From contig NZ_MTCM01000001.1 of assembly GCF_002000245.1 (NCBI RefSeq), positions 434,001 to 498,000 on the forward strand: 64,000 nucleotides of DNA, written 5' to 3'. The notes beneath the pieces are model-generated. The model did no database searches. It saw nothing but the letters and a program-made list of their open reading frames with translations, and had not been told where the DNA came from. The stretch is from Sphingobacterium sp. CZ-UAM (GTDB taxonomy: Bacteria; Bacteroidota; Bacteroidia; Sphingobacteriales; Sphingobacteriaceae). This document shows, in pieces, positions 36,003 to 44,939 of this stretch; the stretch's first letter is position 1, and every line of letters begins with the position of its first letter. A program made the translations under genes and the position numbers.

Positions 36003-36018
36003 CTACACCTGAGTGTAG
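36003..36018. promoter_or_regulatory. Palindrome CTACAC-N4-GTGTAG upstream of the LuxR-type gene
   Basis: A perfect 6+4+6 dyad followed by a T-rich run, 32 bases before the ATG at 36051. The same dyad, with similar flanks (AC before, TTTATT after), precedes the DUF5694-like gene at 41250-41265. Probably a shared operator, perhaps for the LuxR-type protein itself. Confidence 0.55.
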
Positions 36019-36050
36019 TTTTATTTACTTTTGAAGTATATAGTTTGAAC

Positions 36051-36806
36051 ATGGATGTTAACGATTTATTTTCACCCAAGAATGCTGTGGATAGTCTATC
36101 AGCAAAAGATTTAGAACAGACCAAAGATTATATAGAAATTGTTAAAGCTTTCGCGCGTATTACTTACCAAAGTATTTACGTGATCGATTATCAATTGAAA
36201 GCATTTGAATTTGTTTCAGATAATCCGTTGTTTCTTGCAGGTTTAACTTCAAAACAGGTTATTGAGATGGGATACGGATTTTACCAGAAATATGTACCTG
36301 CCCCGGATTTTCAGATGCTCATTCAGATTAACAATGCCGGTTTTAATTTCTATGAAAATATTCCGTTGGAAGAGCGGAAGCAACATGTTATATCCTATGA
36401 TTTTCAAATACAAGATGCAAATAAGAAATATATTTTGATCAATCATAAGTTAACACCATTTTTTCTAACTGAGGAGGGAAAGATATGGAAAGCGATGTGT
36501 ATTGTATCTTTATCTTCAAATATTTCTTCAGGAAATGTAACCATAGAAAAACTTCATTCTGATTTGCTATGGGAGCTTGACCTATTGACTGGTAAATGGA
36601 TTGCTCGTACAAAAGTTAATCTCACAGAACGTGAAATCGAAATTTTACGCTATTATCATCGCGGGCTTTCTATCCACGAAACTTCCAAGAAGATCTTCAT
36701 TTCAATAGATACGGTGAAATTCCATCGACGGAAATTGTTTGAAAAATTGGGTGTGGGAAATATGAATGAAGCCTTGGCTTTTGCGTTGAATAATAGGTTG
36801 TTATGA
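36051..36806 (+). CDS. LuxR-family transcriptional regulator with PAS-like sensor domain
   Basis: 251 aa from the ATG at 36051; a TTG six bases upstream is less likely. The C-terminal HTH is unmistakable: LTEREIEILRYYHRGLSIHETSKKIFISIDTVKFHRRKL then FEKLGVGNMNEALAFALNNRLL. Residues 35-165 look like a PAS-type sensor (VIDYQLKAFEFVSDNPLFLAGLTSKQVIEMGYGFYQKYV). No membrane segment is present, so it senses a cytosolic signal. The CTACAC-N4-GTGTAG dyad just upstream suggests self-regulation. Confidence 0.9.
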   Translation: MDVNDLFSPKNAVDSLSAKDLEQTKDYIEIVKAFARITYQSIYVIDYQLKAFEFVSDNPLFLAGLTSKQVIEMGYGFYQKYVPAPDFQMLIQINNAGFNFYENIPLEERKQHVISYDFQIQDANKKYILINHKLTPFFLTEEGKIWKAMCIVSLSSNISSGNVTIEKLHSDLLWELDLLTGKWIARTKVNLTEREIEILRYYHRGLSIHETSKKIFISIDTVKFHRRKLFEKLGVGNMNEALAFALNNRLL

Positions 36807-36898
36807 ATATTCTGTTGTCAATCCCGTTTTGATTAAACAATCCGATTCGAAGTTCCCACAAGATTCACAAAAGAAAATGTAATCCTAATTGTGTCATT

Positions 36899-37498
36899 AT
36901 GAATATTTTAATTGTTTACAGTCATCCGAGCGAGAAATCCTATACATTCGAGATATTGAGCCACCTGAAGAATATGTTGGTTGCCCAAAGATGGAATGTG
37001 GAAGTTTCTGATTTATATGCGAATAATTTTCAGGGTATTATGACCTTAACGGAATACCAAAGAGAAGGCAATGCAGATACGACATTGCCCGTCCCAGCGG
37101 ATGTGATTGGAGAGCAGCAAAAGATAGAAAATGCGGACTGTGTTATCTTCCTATATCCAGTCTGGTGGAGTGACTGTCCGGCAATGATGAAAGGTTGGTT
37201 TGACAGAGTTTATTCCGTCGGTTATGCTTATGGGCAAAAACCAGACCTGCCAAAAATGAAAATAATCAAACATGGAATAGTTATCTGCACCGCGGGCCAT
37301 CCCAATCATTTTTTAGAGGAGATCGGCATTGCCCAAAGTATGGAAAAGGTTATGCTTGAGGATAGGTTAGGGAAACGCTTTCAGCACAGGGAAATGCTCA
37401 TACTAGGGGGGACATTGTCAATTGAAAATGTACGGGAAAATCATAGGGAGCAAGTCAATGAATTAGTAAAAAGGATAAGTATTAATTCTATTTTCTGA
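36899..37498 (+). CDS. NAD(P)H:quinone oxidoreductase, flavodoxin-like fold
   Basis: 199 aa. The FMN/FAD-binding first loop reads NILIVYSHPSEKSYTFEIL, and the family signature YPVWWSDCPAMMKGWFDRVYSVGYAYG follows at about residue 84. Such proteins reduce quinones or other electrophiles by two electrons (WdaB/KefF/NQO1 group). The gene is 92 bases downstream of the LuxR-type regulator on the same strand, so they may be co-expressed. Confidence 0.9.
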   Translation: MNILIVYSHPSEKSYTFEILSHLKNMLVAQRWNVEVSDLYANNFQGIMTLTEYQREGNADTTLPVPADVIGEQQKIENADCVIFLYPVWWSDCPAMMKGWFDRVYSVGYAYGQKPDLPKMKIIKHGIVICTAGHPNHFLEEIGIAQSMEKVMLEDRLGKRFQHREMLILGGTLSIENVRENHREQVNELVKRISINSIF

Positions 37499-37626
37499 TT
37501 GATACCCTGAGTACGAAATTTCGGTGCAGGGCTCTTTATAAGAATTAATATTTCGTAAATTTATACTACGAAGTGATTCCGGATTCAATCGACGGATAGC
37601 TTCTTTATTCTTAAAACAAGGAATGC

Positions 37627-38748
37627 ATGAGCAGTACGAGACGAAATAGGGGTTTTCTCTTCACACAATATGCCGAGCCGTTTCAGACTCCTTTTGATAA
37701 ATTATTTGAAATTTTTAAAGAACTGATTACCCATACCGCTGGCGATTTTGACGAAGCTATAGACTGGTTACGTCAATTGGATAGAGAGTTCAAGTTGACT
37801 ACTCCGGAATATACGATCGATGATTTCATAGCGGATTTAAAGAATAAAGGATATATACGGGAGAAATTAGGATTCGGGACTGAGGGCGGTGTAGATATGA
37901 CCTCAAAGTTGGAAAAAGCATTGCGACAGAATGCCTTAGATCAGATTTTTGGGAAAATGCGAAAAGGAGTTTCAGGCAATCATAAAACCAATCATCAAGG
38001 TCGGAGTGACGAAAATACAGGTGATTTTAGGAGTTATCAGTTTGGAGACAACTTAGAAAAAATAGCATTGACCGAGAGTCTGAAAAATGCTCAGATCAAT
38101 CATGGGATGGGGGAGTTCAGTCTGTCAGAGAACGATCTGGTCGTAGAAGATACACAATTTAAATCCCAGATGAGTACCGTGTTGATGATCGACATCAGCC
38201 ATAGTATGATTCTATATGGAGAGGATCGGATCACACCTGCAAAGAAAGTAGCCATGGCTTTATCGGAGCTTATCATCACACGTTATCCCAAGGATTCCCT
38301 TGATGTCATTGTTTTCGGCAATGATGCTTGGCCCATCGCGATTAAAGACTTGCCTTACCTGCAAGTAGGGCCGTTTCATACCAATACTGTCGCCGGCTTA
38401 AAGTTAGCAATGGACATACTCCGGCGAAAGCGGCATGCGAACAAACAGATCTTCATGATTACGGACGGGAAACCGAGCTGCCTAAACATGCCAGACGGTA
38501 CTTACTATAAGAACCCGATGGGATTGGATCCGTTCATTACCAGTAAATGTTATAGTATGGCAGCGCAGGCCCGAAAGCTGGGGATACCCATTACGACCTT
38601 TATGATCACTTCTGATCCTTATTTACAGCAATTTGTCAACGAATTTACAGCGTCGAATCAAGGCAAGGCCTACTATACAGGACTCGGAGATCTGGGAGGA
38701 ATGATTTTTGAAGATTATGAAGAAAATCGTAAAAAACGGATACGATAA
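37627..38748 (+). CDS. von Willebrand factor A domain protein (vWA partner of an AAA+ ATPase)
   Basis: 373 aa, cytosolic. The N-terminal 170 residues are charged and helical. The vWA domain from about residue 183 has a full MIDAS metal site, DISHS (Asp189, Ser191, Ser193), and MITDGKPSCL about 85 residues later. vWA proteins paired with MoxR/ChlI-type ATPases work as metal-dependent adaptors in chaperone or metal-insertion machines. The AAA+ partner follows after 63 bases. The order adaptor first, ATPase second is unusual, and no chelatase substrate genes are near. Confidence 0.9.
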   Translation: MSSTRRNRGFLFTQYAEPFQTPFDKLFEIFKELITHTAGDFDEAIDWLRQLDREFKLTTPEYTIDDFIADLKNKGYIREKLGFGTEGGVDMTSKLEKALRQNALDQIFGKMRKGVSGNHKTNHQGRSDENTGDFRSYQFGDNLEKIALTESLKNAQINHGMGEFSLSENDLVVEDTQFKSQMSTVLMIDISHSMILYGEDRITPAKKVAMALSELIITRYPKDSLDVIVFGNDAWPIAIKDLPYLQVGPFHTNTVAGLKLAMDILRRKRHANKQIFMITDGKPSCLNMPDGTYYKNPMGLDPFITSKCYSMAAQARKLGIPITTFMITSDPYLQQFVNEFTASNQGKAYYTGLGDLGGMIFEDYEENRKKRIR

Positions 38749-38811
38749 ACAGATCGTTTAACGATAAGAAGATATCATCTGCGCAGCATTTGCGCTTCAT
38801 TAGCACAATAT

Positions 38812-40278
38812 ATGAACTATACGACGATTACAACATTTGGCGCATTGAAAAGTGCAGGCTATAAACCCAAAACGATAAAGGAAGAATTGCGTCAAAACCT
38901 GATTGAAAAGATTACTAAGGGCGAAACCGTTTTCACGGGTGTTCATGGTTATGAGGATACGGTTATTCCCGAACTTGAAAGAGCCATTCTTTCCAAACAC
39001 AATATTAATTTTCTTGGTCTCCGTGGTCAGGCAAAGACACGCTTGGCTCGACTAATGGTTAATCTGCTGGATGAGTATGTGCCTGTGGTGCAAGGCTCAG
39101 AGATTAACGATGATCCATTTAGCCCCATATCACGTTATGCACAGGAGCTATTGAAGGAAAATGGCGATGACACAGCGATAAGCTGGCTGCATCGAAATGA
39201 CCGTTTTGCTGAAAAGCTTGCGACACCGGATGTGACTGTAGCGGATCTGATCGGTGATGTCGATCCAATCAAAGCTGCTAATTTGAAACTGAGCTATGCG
39301 GATGACCGTGTGATTCATTTTGGCATGATTCCACGTGCAAACCGTTCGATATTCGTCATAAATGAACTCCCGGATCTCCAAGCTCGGATTCAAGTAGCCC
39401 TTTTCAATATTTTGCAGGAAGGGGATATCCAGATCCGCGGATTTAAGTTGCGTCTACCATTAGACGTACAGTTTGTGTTTACTGCAAATCCGGAAGATTA
39501 TACCAACAGAGGAAGTATTGTGACACCACTCAAGGATCGGATCGGGTCACAGATATTAACGCATTATCCTACATCTATCGAGGTAGCGAAGACTATTACA
39601 GCACAGGAGGCAAACTTGGAAGTAGCACAGAAGGAGCATATATATGTTCCTGAGTTGGCAAGTGAATTAATCGAACAGATCAGTTTTGAAGCTCGAAATA
39701 GCGAATATGTAGACGAAAAAAGTGGTGTCAGCGCGCGGATGAGTATTACAGCATTTCAGAATTTATTAAGTACGGCAGAATTGCGGATGCTTAGAAGCAG
39801 TACAAGAGTAACCGCAGTACGCCTGAGTGACTTTATGGGTATCGTACCGGCGATAACTGGTAAGGTGGAACTCGTTTATGAAGGTGAACAGGAAGGGGCA
39901 GCTTCCGTGGCCCTCCAGTTGATCGATAATGCGGTAAAAAGCCTCTTTCCGATCTTATTCCCCAAAATTGAGAAGCTGGAGAAGGACAACGAACGCTATC
40001 CCTATGACGAGATTGTCCGTTGGTTTTCGGAATCGGAGGGGATCGAATTATCTGATGAGCTTACTGATGTAGATTACAAAAGTCTATTGGATCAAATGAT
40101 ACCTATCCAAACACTGATACAAAAATACCAGCCAGAAACGAAAGCCGAAGATCGCTATTTCCTGGCTGAATTTATACTGTGGGGGCTGGCGCTAAACAAT
40201 AAATTAAGTAAATATAGAACAGGAAACAACCTGCAGTTTCAAGATAATTTTCAGGGTTATCTGCGAAATAATCTTTAG
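38812..40278 (+). CDS. MoxR/ChlI-type AAA+ ATPase
   Basis: 488 aa. Walker A is GLRGQAKT (69-76). The Walker B region reads SIFVINELPDL, with Asn184-Glu185 in place of the usual Asp-Glu; this may be normal for this subfamily. VFTANPEDYTNRGSIVTPLKDRIGSQILTHYP carries the sensor and arginine-finger region. It belongs to the group often labelled magnesium chelatase or sigma-54-interacting ATPase. With the vWA gene just upstream it forms a two-gene machine. A strong terminator follows after about 10 bases. Confidence 0.9.
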   Translation: MNYTTITTFGALKSAGYKPKTIKEELRQNLIEKITKGETVFTGVHGYEDTVIPELERAILSKHNINFLGLRGQAKTRLARLMVNLLDEYVPVVQGSEINDDPFSPISRYAQELLKENGDDTAISWLHRNDRFAEKLATPDVTVADLIGDVDPIKAANLKLSYADDRVIHFGMIPRANRSIFVINELPDLQARIQVALFNILQEGDIQIRGFKLRLPLDVQFVFTANPEDYTNRGSIVTPLKDRIGSQILTHYPTSIEVAKTITAQEANLEVAQKEHIYVPELASELIEQISFEARNSEYVDEKSGVSARMSITAFQNLLSTAELRMLRSSTRVTAVRLSDFMGIVPAITGKVELVYEGEQEGAASVALQLIDNAVKSLFPILFPKIEKLEKDNERYPYDEIVRWFSESEGIELSDELTDVDYKSLLDQMIPIQTLIQKYQPETKAEDRYFLAEFILWGLALNNKLSKYRTGNNLQFQDNFQGYLRNNL

Positions 40279-40286
40279 CGATTGCC

Positions 40287-40322
40287 AAAAGCTTCCCTGC
40301 TAGTTCAAGGGAAGCTTTTTTT
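40287..40322 (+). terminator. Intrinsic terminator after the AAA+ ATPase
   Basis: An 11-bp stem, AAAAGCTTCCC (40287-40297) with 40309-40319, then a run of T to 40322. Confidence 0.85.
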
Positions 40323-40376
40323 GAGGTATCCGCTTCTTAGCGCAATGCCAGCAAGAAATAGAATATTTAAAAGGTT

Positions 40377-40775
40377 TTACTTCTTTTTCAGATAACGATT
40401 TATCACAGGACTAAAATCTATTTGAGAGGACCTCTGCATGTGCGCTGTCAGAACCGATTCTGGAAATTCATCCAACGATTTGAAATTAATACAGCCCTTT
40501 TGGAATTTAGCTTTGGGCAATTTTGATTTTAGTTCATCCATTAATTCGGGATTTGAATACATTACCAGTGAATGGAATGAAATATAGTTTTTGGCAACGG
40601 TAAGTCCGTATTTAAAAACATCTTGCTCATTATAGCTGATTGCATTCGGATTAGACATGAATTTCCCAAAACTTTCTGAAACCGCTTTGTCATTTTCAGA
40701 AATTACCTTCCGGAACTGTTGGATGGCTTTTTGTGCGCCTTCGGAAAGCGTACTGATATATTGTTCTATTTCCAT
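40377..40775 (-). CDS. DUF1801/YdhG-like protein
   Basis: 132 aa from the ATG at 40775 (MEIEQYISTLSEGAQKAIQQFRKVI); the longer frame to 40823 is a poor start. The pattern of a helical N-terminus, VFKYGLTVAKNYISFHSLVMYSNPELM, then LPKAKFQKGCINFKSLDEFP fits the YdhG/DUF1801 fold, which is related to the iron-chaperone frataxin. Role unknown. Confidence 0.78.
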   Translation of the reverse strand: MEIEQYISTLSEGAQKAIQQFRKVISENDKAVSESFGKFMSNPNAISYNEQDVFKYGLTVAKNYISFHSLVMYSNPELMDELKSKLPKAKFQKGCINFKSLDEFPESVLTAHMQRSSQIDFSPVINRYLKKK

Positions 40776-40909
40776 TCTTTTTACCCTTTTTAGATCGTTT
40801 GTATTTAGGTTAAATTTATTCAATTTCTTTGATGCAGCTATAGGTTCCAGAATAATAAAATAAACTCCTACGTTTAAAGATCAGCTGATCGAAAAACACA
40901 ATTTCTACA

Positions 40910-41065
40910 GTGTATCAAACGCTAACGACTACAGATGAGCTTGATAAAATATGGGCTAAAAAGCTAAATGTGAAACCAAAAGTCGGTTATATCAATGAGT
41001 TCGATTATAATAAGGAAGAACTAATTAGAATGAAGGTCGCAAACAGTTGTCCATTGCCAACTTAG
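40910..41065 (+). other. Possible short coding sequence or gene remnant
   Basis: A 51-codon frame opens with GTG and reads TTTDELDKIWAKKLNVKPKV then NEFDYNKEELIRMKVA before its stop. It looks protein-like but has no clear ribosome site and no recognised family; it may be a remnant. Confidence 0.35.
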
Positions 41066-41089
41066 CATGAAAAACGACATTCTTAAATT

Positions 41090-41248
41090 ATGTCCAGATT
41101 TTATAGAGTAATGCGAAAAATACTCGGTCAGGTGGTCCTCCTATTCTTAGTACATTGTGCCAATACAGAGCGAAAAAAGGATAGCACTCATGACCATACT
41201 GAACTTGGCCAAAACCTGATAAGAATTAAGGAGGAAATCAATCTCTAA
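41090..41248 (+). CDS. Small putative lipoprotein
   Basis: 52 aa from ATG 41090; an internal ATG at 41111 gives MRKILGQVVLLFLVHCANTE, with a hydrophobic core ending in a Cys that could be a lipobox. A charged tail follows (ERKKDSTHDH, NLIRIKEEINL). Its stop lies two bases before the CTACAC palindrome. Function unknown; expression is not certain. Confidence 0.45.
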   Translation: MSRFYRVMRKILGQVVLLFLVHCANTERKKDSTHDHTELGQNLIRIKEEINL

Positions 41249-41249
41249 A

Positions 41250-41265
41250 CTACACCCAAGTGTAG
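41250..41265. promoter_or_regulatory. Second copy of the CTACAC-N4-GTGTAG palindrome
   Basis: The dyad with spacer CCAA is followed by CCTTTATT, 54 bases before the DUF5694-like start. It is shared with the LuxR-type promoter at 36003-36018. Confidence 0.55.
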
Positions 41266-41318
41266 CCTTTATTCGAGCGAACTGTGATATTTTTGGAGCA
41301 TTAAGAACAAACTAATAT

Positions 41319-42164
41319 ATGAATAGCCTGAAAAACACAGCACAGTTGATACAATTATCTAATAGAACAAAAGGAATCAATTTAAAAATTGTCCCCATAT
41401 TGCTTTGTGGAATCCTTTTTGGAAAAGTATATGCGCAAAAAACAAAAGTCTTAAATTTTGCAACTTTTCACATGACATATACACCTGATGCACATAAAGT
41501 AAAATTTAATGAAAAGGATGACAAAAATAAAAAAGAGACTTATAAAATTGCAAAAATGCTGGCGGAATTCAAACCGACAATAATTTGTGTGGAAGTACTT
41601 CCAACCAAAAATGAGGAATTGAATTCCGATTATAGGAATTTTAAGGAAAATAAAGAGTATACACCAAAATATGCAGGGGAAATAGCTCTAATTGCTTACG
41701 AAATTGGTAAAATGGCTGGCGTAAACAAAATATATGGTATAGACGAGCAGCAGACTGCAGCTTATAACTATAATATAGGGCGTGAATTGGAAAATCAAGT
41801 CGACAGTATAACCTCAAAAAAATATAGCGCCAGTATTTTCAAAGAATTTATGGCAGCAGAAAACCTTTCTGTGCTAGAAAAATTGAAGCTATTTAATCGC
41901 AAAGCGACTTTCCAAAAATTCATAAATCTCAATGCTGATATATTAACTCACAACAGCACAAAAGGCAATTTCGAAGGGGCAGATGAAGCGAGTAAATTCT
42001 ATAGACGAAATCTGCGGATATTCTCCAATTTGAACCAGATACCAGTCAATAACGATGATCGAATATTTATAATTATGGGAGCTACCCATAGCGCTTTTTT
42101 GGATGAATTCATGCAGAGAAGTCCCAAGTACGAGCTTGTCGATGTTGAAAATTATCTCAAATAA
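41319..42164 (+). CDS. DUF5694-like secreted protein (TraB/GumN-type fold suspected)
   Basis: 281 aa. A signal peptide may be present (ILLCGILFGKVYAQ, about 27-40), although preceded by a long polar leader. The core motifs NFATFHM, FKPTIICVEVLPTKNEELNSDY, YAGEIALIAYEIGKMAG and KIYGIDEQQ, and the late FIIMGATHSAFLDEF, match DUF5694 proteins, which resemble the TraB/GumN hydrolase fold. Activity is unproven. It is preceded by the palindrome shared with the LuxR-type gene, suggesting common control. Confidence 0.78.
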   Translation: MNSLKNTAQLIQLSNRTKGINLKIVPILLCGILFGKVYAQKTKVLNFATFHMTYTPDAHKVKFNEKDDKNKKETYKIAKMLAEFKPTIICVEVLPTKNEELNSDYRNFKENKEYTPKYAGEIALIAYEIGKMAGVNKIYGIDEQQTAAYNYNIGRELENQVDSITSKKYSASIFKEFMAAENLSVLEKLKLFNRKATFQKFINLNADILTHNSTKGNFEGADEASKFYRRNLRIFSNLNQIPVNNDDRIFIIMGATHSAFLDEFMQRSPKYELVDVENYLK

Positions 42165-42182
42165 ATAGTAGGAATATAATAG

Positions 42183-42216
42183 AAGGCCGCTTAGGTACTT
42201 TCCAAACGGCCTTTTT
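42183..42216. terminator. Terminator, copy 1 of a repeated GGCCGCTT hairpin
   Basis: The outer stem AAGGCCG (42183-42189) pairs with 42207-42213, then TTTTT. Its loop (about GGTACTTTCC) and flanks match the hairpin at 63847-63882. Confidence 0.75.
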
Positions 42217-42270
42217 GTATTATAGCATGGGTATGTTTTCAATAGAGTCGATAGCAATTCTTGAATTATT

Positions 42271-42906
42271 TTATAACCAAGTTACGCTTCCTGTTTCAAC
42301 ATCATAGTTTGCACCCACAATCTTGATCTTGCCTTCTTCTTCAAGCTTACGGAGAGTTGAACTTTGTCTGCGAATATCTTTAATTGCATGTTTGATATTC
42401 TGTTGGTTTAGTTTCTCCAACAATACACTATTTTTTGAAGAGCGTTCTTCGTTTTCACCAATCACCTCATTGATAATAGGATCAAAATGACTGACCAGAT
42501 GGTTCAAGTTGTCCATTCCCAATCCTTCGATCTGTTCAGCGTCCAGTCCGCCTTTTAGAGCGCCACATTTGGTGTGGCCTAATACGACAACCAGTTTAGA
42601 TCCAGCAACATTACAGCCAAACTCCATGGAGCCCAGAATGTCCTGATTGATGAAATTTCCAGCAATCCTGATACTGAAAATATCACCTAGACCTTGATCA
42701 AATATAAGTTCAGCAGAAGTACGGCTATCAATACAGCTAAGCACCACAGCAAATGGCCACTGTCCTTCACGGGTAGCATTTACTTGTTCGAGAAGATCCC
42801 GGTTTGCTTTTAGATTATTGACAAAGCGTTGATTACCTTCTTTTAAGAAGTTTAATGCTTTTTCAGGAGTAATTGTTGATTGTGTTTCGTATGTATGTGC
42901 CTTCAT
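42271..42906 (-). CDS. Beta-class carbonic anhydrase
   Basis: 211 aa. The zinc ligands are Cys58 with Asp60-Arg62 in SCIDSR, and His111 and Cys114 in LGHTKCGAL. FSIRIAGNFINQDILGSMEFG supports the beta class. No signal peptide, so cytosolic. It interconverts carbon dioxide and bicarbonate. It is monocistronic, with no sulfate transporter partner next to it. Confidence 0.94.
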   Translation of the reverse strand: MKAHTYETQSTITPEKALNFLKEGNQRFVNNLKANRDLLEQVNATREGQWPFAVVLSCIDSRTSAELIFDQGLGDIFSIRIAGNFINQDILGSMEFGCNVAGSKLVVVLGHTKCGALKGGLDAEQIEGLGMDNLNHLVSHFDPIINEVIGENEERSSKNSVLLEKLNQQNIKHAIKDIRRQSSTLRKLEEEGKIKIVGANYDVETGSVTWL

Positions 42907-43410
42907 AAAAAAATAAATATTTGCAGTATTAAAGATAAGAGTAATTCATTAAATTTTAAAAATGGATAAAACTCTTTCGCTTTTCTCAGTCCAATGGATT
43001 ATTCCCATAGAGCCTCTTGTCGGGGCCTGATCATCACCAAAATTAATTATTATCAAAACTCCGAAGGGATGCTAATGACGCATTGGCTAAGGTATAGCTG
43101 ATCAATTGGTCTGTGGACAATAAATTCACCTAAATAGCTTACTGCATTGGATAATTAAAATTTGCAGCTTAACGAGTTTAAATTTAATGTGCAGGAGACA
43201 GGCTAGTTGAAATTAATATGCCGGTCGATCAATACTGGTTAGTTTCAAAAGCCTTCTTATTTAAACATTATTAGAAAAAATGTCAATAAAAATCAGCATA
43301 CTTTATTATTAATGGGTTAACTTAGAGTTTGATAAAAAACTTACCACTCCAAATTTTGATATCATTTGGAGTAGTATTCGAAGGCTAACTTAATTATAAA
43401 TTCAAATGAT
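42907..43410. other. Intergenic region, nothing recognised
   Basis: 504 AT-rich bases between the divergent carbonic anhydrase and sialate esterase genes. No frame or dyad stands out. Confidence 0.4.
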
Positions 43411-44817
43411 ATGTACAAGTCTCTTTTCTTTCTGATTTTCTGTTTTTTTATGTCTTCATTGCAGGCAGCAATTCGTTTACCAAGTATTTTGGCGGATAAC
43501 ATGGTTCTACAGCAGCAATCTAAGGCCGAATTATGGGGATGGTCCAAACCGGGAGAAAAAGTCAAAATTACAACCTCTTGGGATAATAAGACGGCTGAGG
43601 TAACAGCAGATGGAAATGCCAAATGGCAAGCTTCAGTCCAAACACCGAGAGCCGGTGGCCCCTATACCATCACATTTGAAGGTGAAAATAAAATTATTCT
43701 TGAGAATGTATTGATCGGTGAGGTCTGGATTTGCAGTGGTCAGTCCAATATGGAATGGAATTATTATAATGGTATTTCCAGCATTAAGGATGAGTTTTCG
43801 GATCTCGACAAGTTAAATATCAAGCTGTTCCAGGTCACTAAAGCAACAGCGAAGACACCGCAGGACAACAATGAGGGAAACTGGATGGTCTGTGATAGCA
43901 ATGCCCTGAAAAATTTTAGTGCGGTAGCTTATTATTTTGGAAAAGTACTCAACAAGGAATTAAATGTTCCTATAGGTTTGATCAGTAGTAACTGGGGGGG
44001 GACTCCTGCCGAAGTATGGACACCAGTCGAGCTGGTCGAAAGTAATCGTACGCTGAAAGATGCAGCTGCTCAAAAGAAACCCTCTTCTTGGTGGCCTATT
44101 ACCCCAGGATATACTTACAATGCTATGATTGCACCATTTACCAATTTCAACATTGCCGGTGCGATATGGTATCAAGGGGAGAGTAACGTTGAAACCGCCG
44201 CTAGTTATACCCAATTAATGGATACCCTGATCGCCTCCTGGCGTACCTCCTGGCATAAAAATTTCCCGTTTTATTACGTTCAGATTGCGCCAAATAAATA
44301 TTTAAATCACCATGTTGGGGCTTTACTCCGGGAAGCGCAGACCAAGAATTTAATGACTGAAAATACAGGAATGGTTGTCATTTCGGATCTGGTCAGTGAT
44401 ACACTAAATATCCATCCTGCAAACAAGAAAGATGTAGGTTTGCGCCTGGCGAATTATGCCCTATCCGAAACTTATGGCCTAAATAAAGGATTTTATAAAA
44501 GTCCGATCTTTAAGTCTTTTACAGTGCGAAAAAATCAAATCGTGATTGATTTCGACAACCTGGGATCCGGTTTGACAATAAGGGGAAATGAAGGAAAGGA
44601 AATTTTTATTTCGGGGGCAGATCAGAAATTTTATCCTGCAACCGTAGAAATAAAAGGCAAACAAATGATCGTTTCAAATAAGCGGGTAAACAATCCGGTT
44701 GCTGTTCGATACCAGTTTAGCAATACGGGAATTGGGAATATCTTTAGTAAAGAAGGCTTACCTGTCGCTCCTTTTAGGACCGATACCTGGCCAGTTGATA
44801 CCAGCAAAATTAAATAA
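43411..44817 (+). CDS. Sialate O-acetylesterase (SGNH-hydrolase, GDSL type), secreted
   Basis: 468 aa with a signal peptide (FLIFCFFMSSLQAA). The family blocks are IRLPSILADNMVLQQ, EVWICSGQSNMEW (the nucleophile Ser), LISSNWGGTPAEVWTP, IWYQGESNV, and DTLNIHPANKKDVG (the Asp/His region). Such enzymes remove acetyl groups from sialic acids or from plant xylans. Here it stands alone, without sialidase or NanA genes, so the substrate may be another acetylated glycan. Confidence 0.92.
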   Translation: MYKSLFFLIFCFFMSSLQAAIRLPSILADNMVLQQQSKAELWGWSKPGEKVKITTSWDNKTAEVTADGNAKWQASVQTPRAGGPYTITFEGENKIILENVLIGEVWICSGQSNMEWNYYNGISSIKDEFSDLDKLNIKLFQVTKATAKTPQDNNEGNWMVCDSNALKNFSAVAYYFGKVLNKELNVPIGLISSNWGGTPAEVWTPVELVESNRTLKDAAAQKKPSSWWPITPGYTYNAMIAPFTNFNIAGAIWYQGESNVETAASYTQLMDTLIASWRTSWHKNFPFYYVQIAPNKYLNHHVGALLREAQTKNLMTENTGMVVISDLVSDTLNIHPANKKDVGLRLANYALSETYGLNKGFYKSPIFKSFTVRKNQIVIDFDNLGSGLTIRGNEGKEIFISGADQKFYPATVEIKGKQMIVSNKRVNNPVAVRYQFSNTGIGNIFSKEGLPVAPFRTDTWPVDTSKIK

Positions 44818-44939
44818 TGACATGGGAATTCTTTGCTGTGAAAGAAGTTATTTGTAGCCGATGCGGTTTGGCAGGTCAAATCGTATACAGGTTACCAAAT
44901 TACGTAATGGGTATCAATAGAAAATGTAAACGCTAAAAT

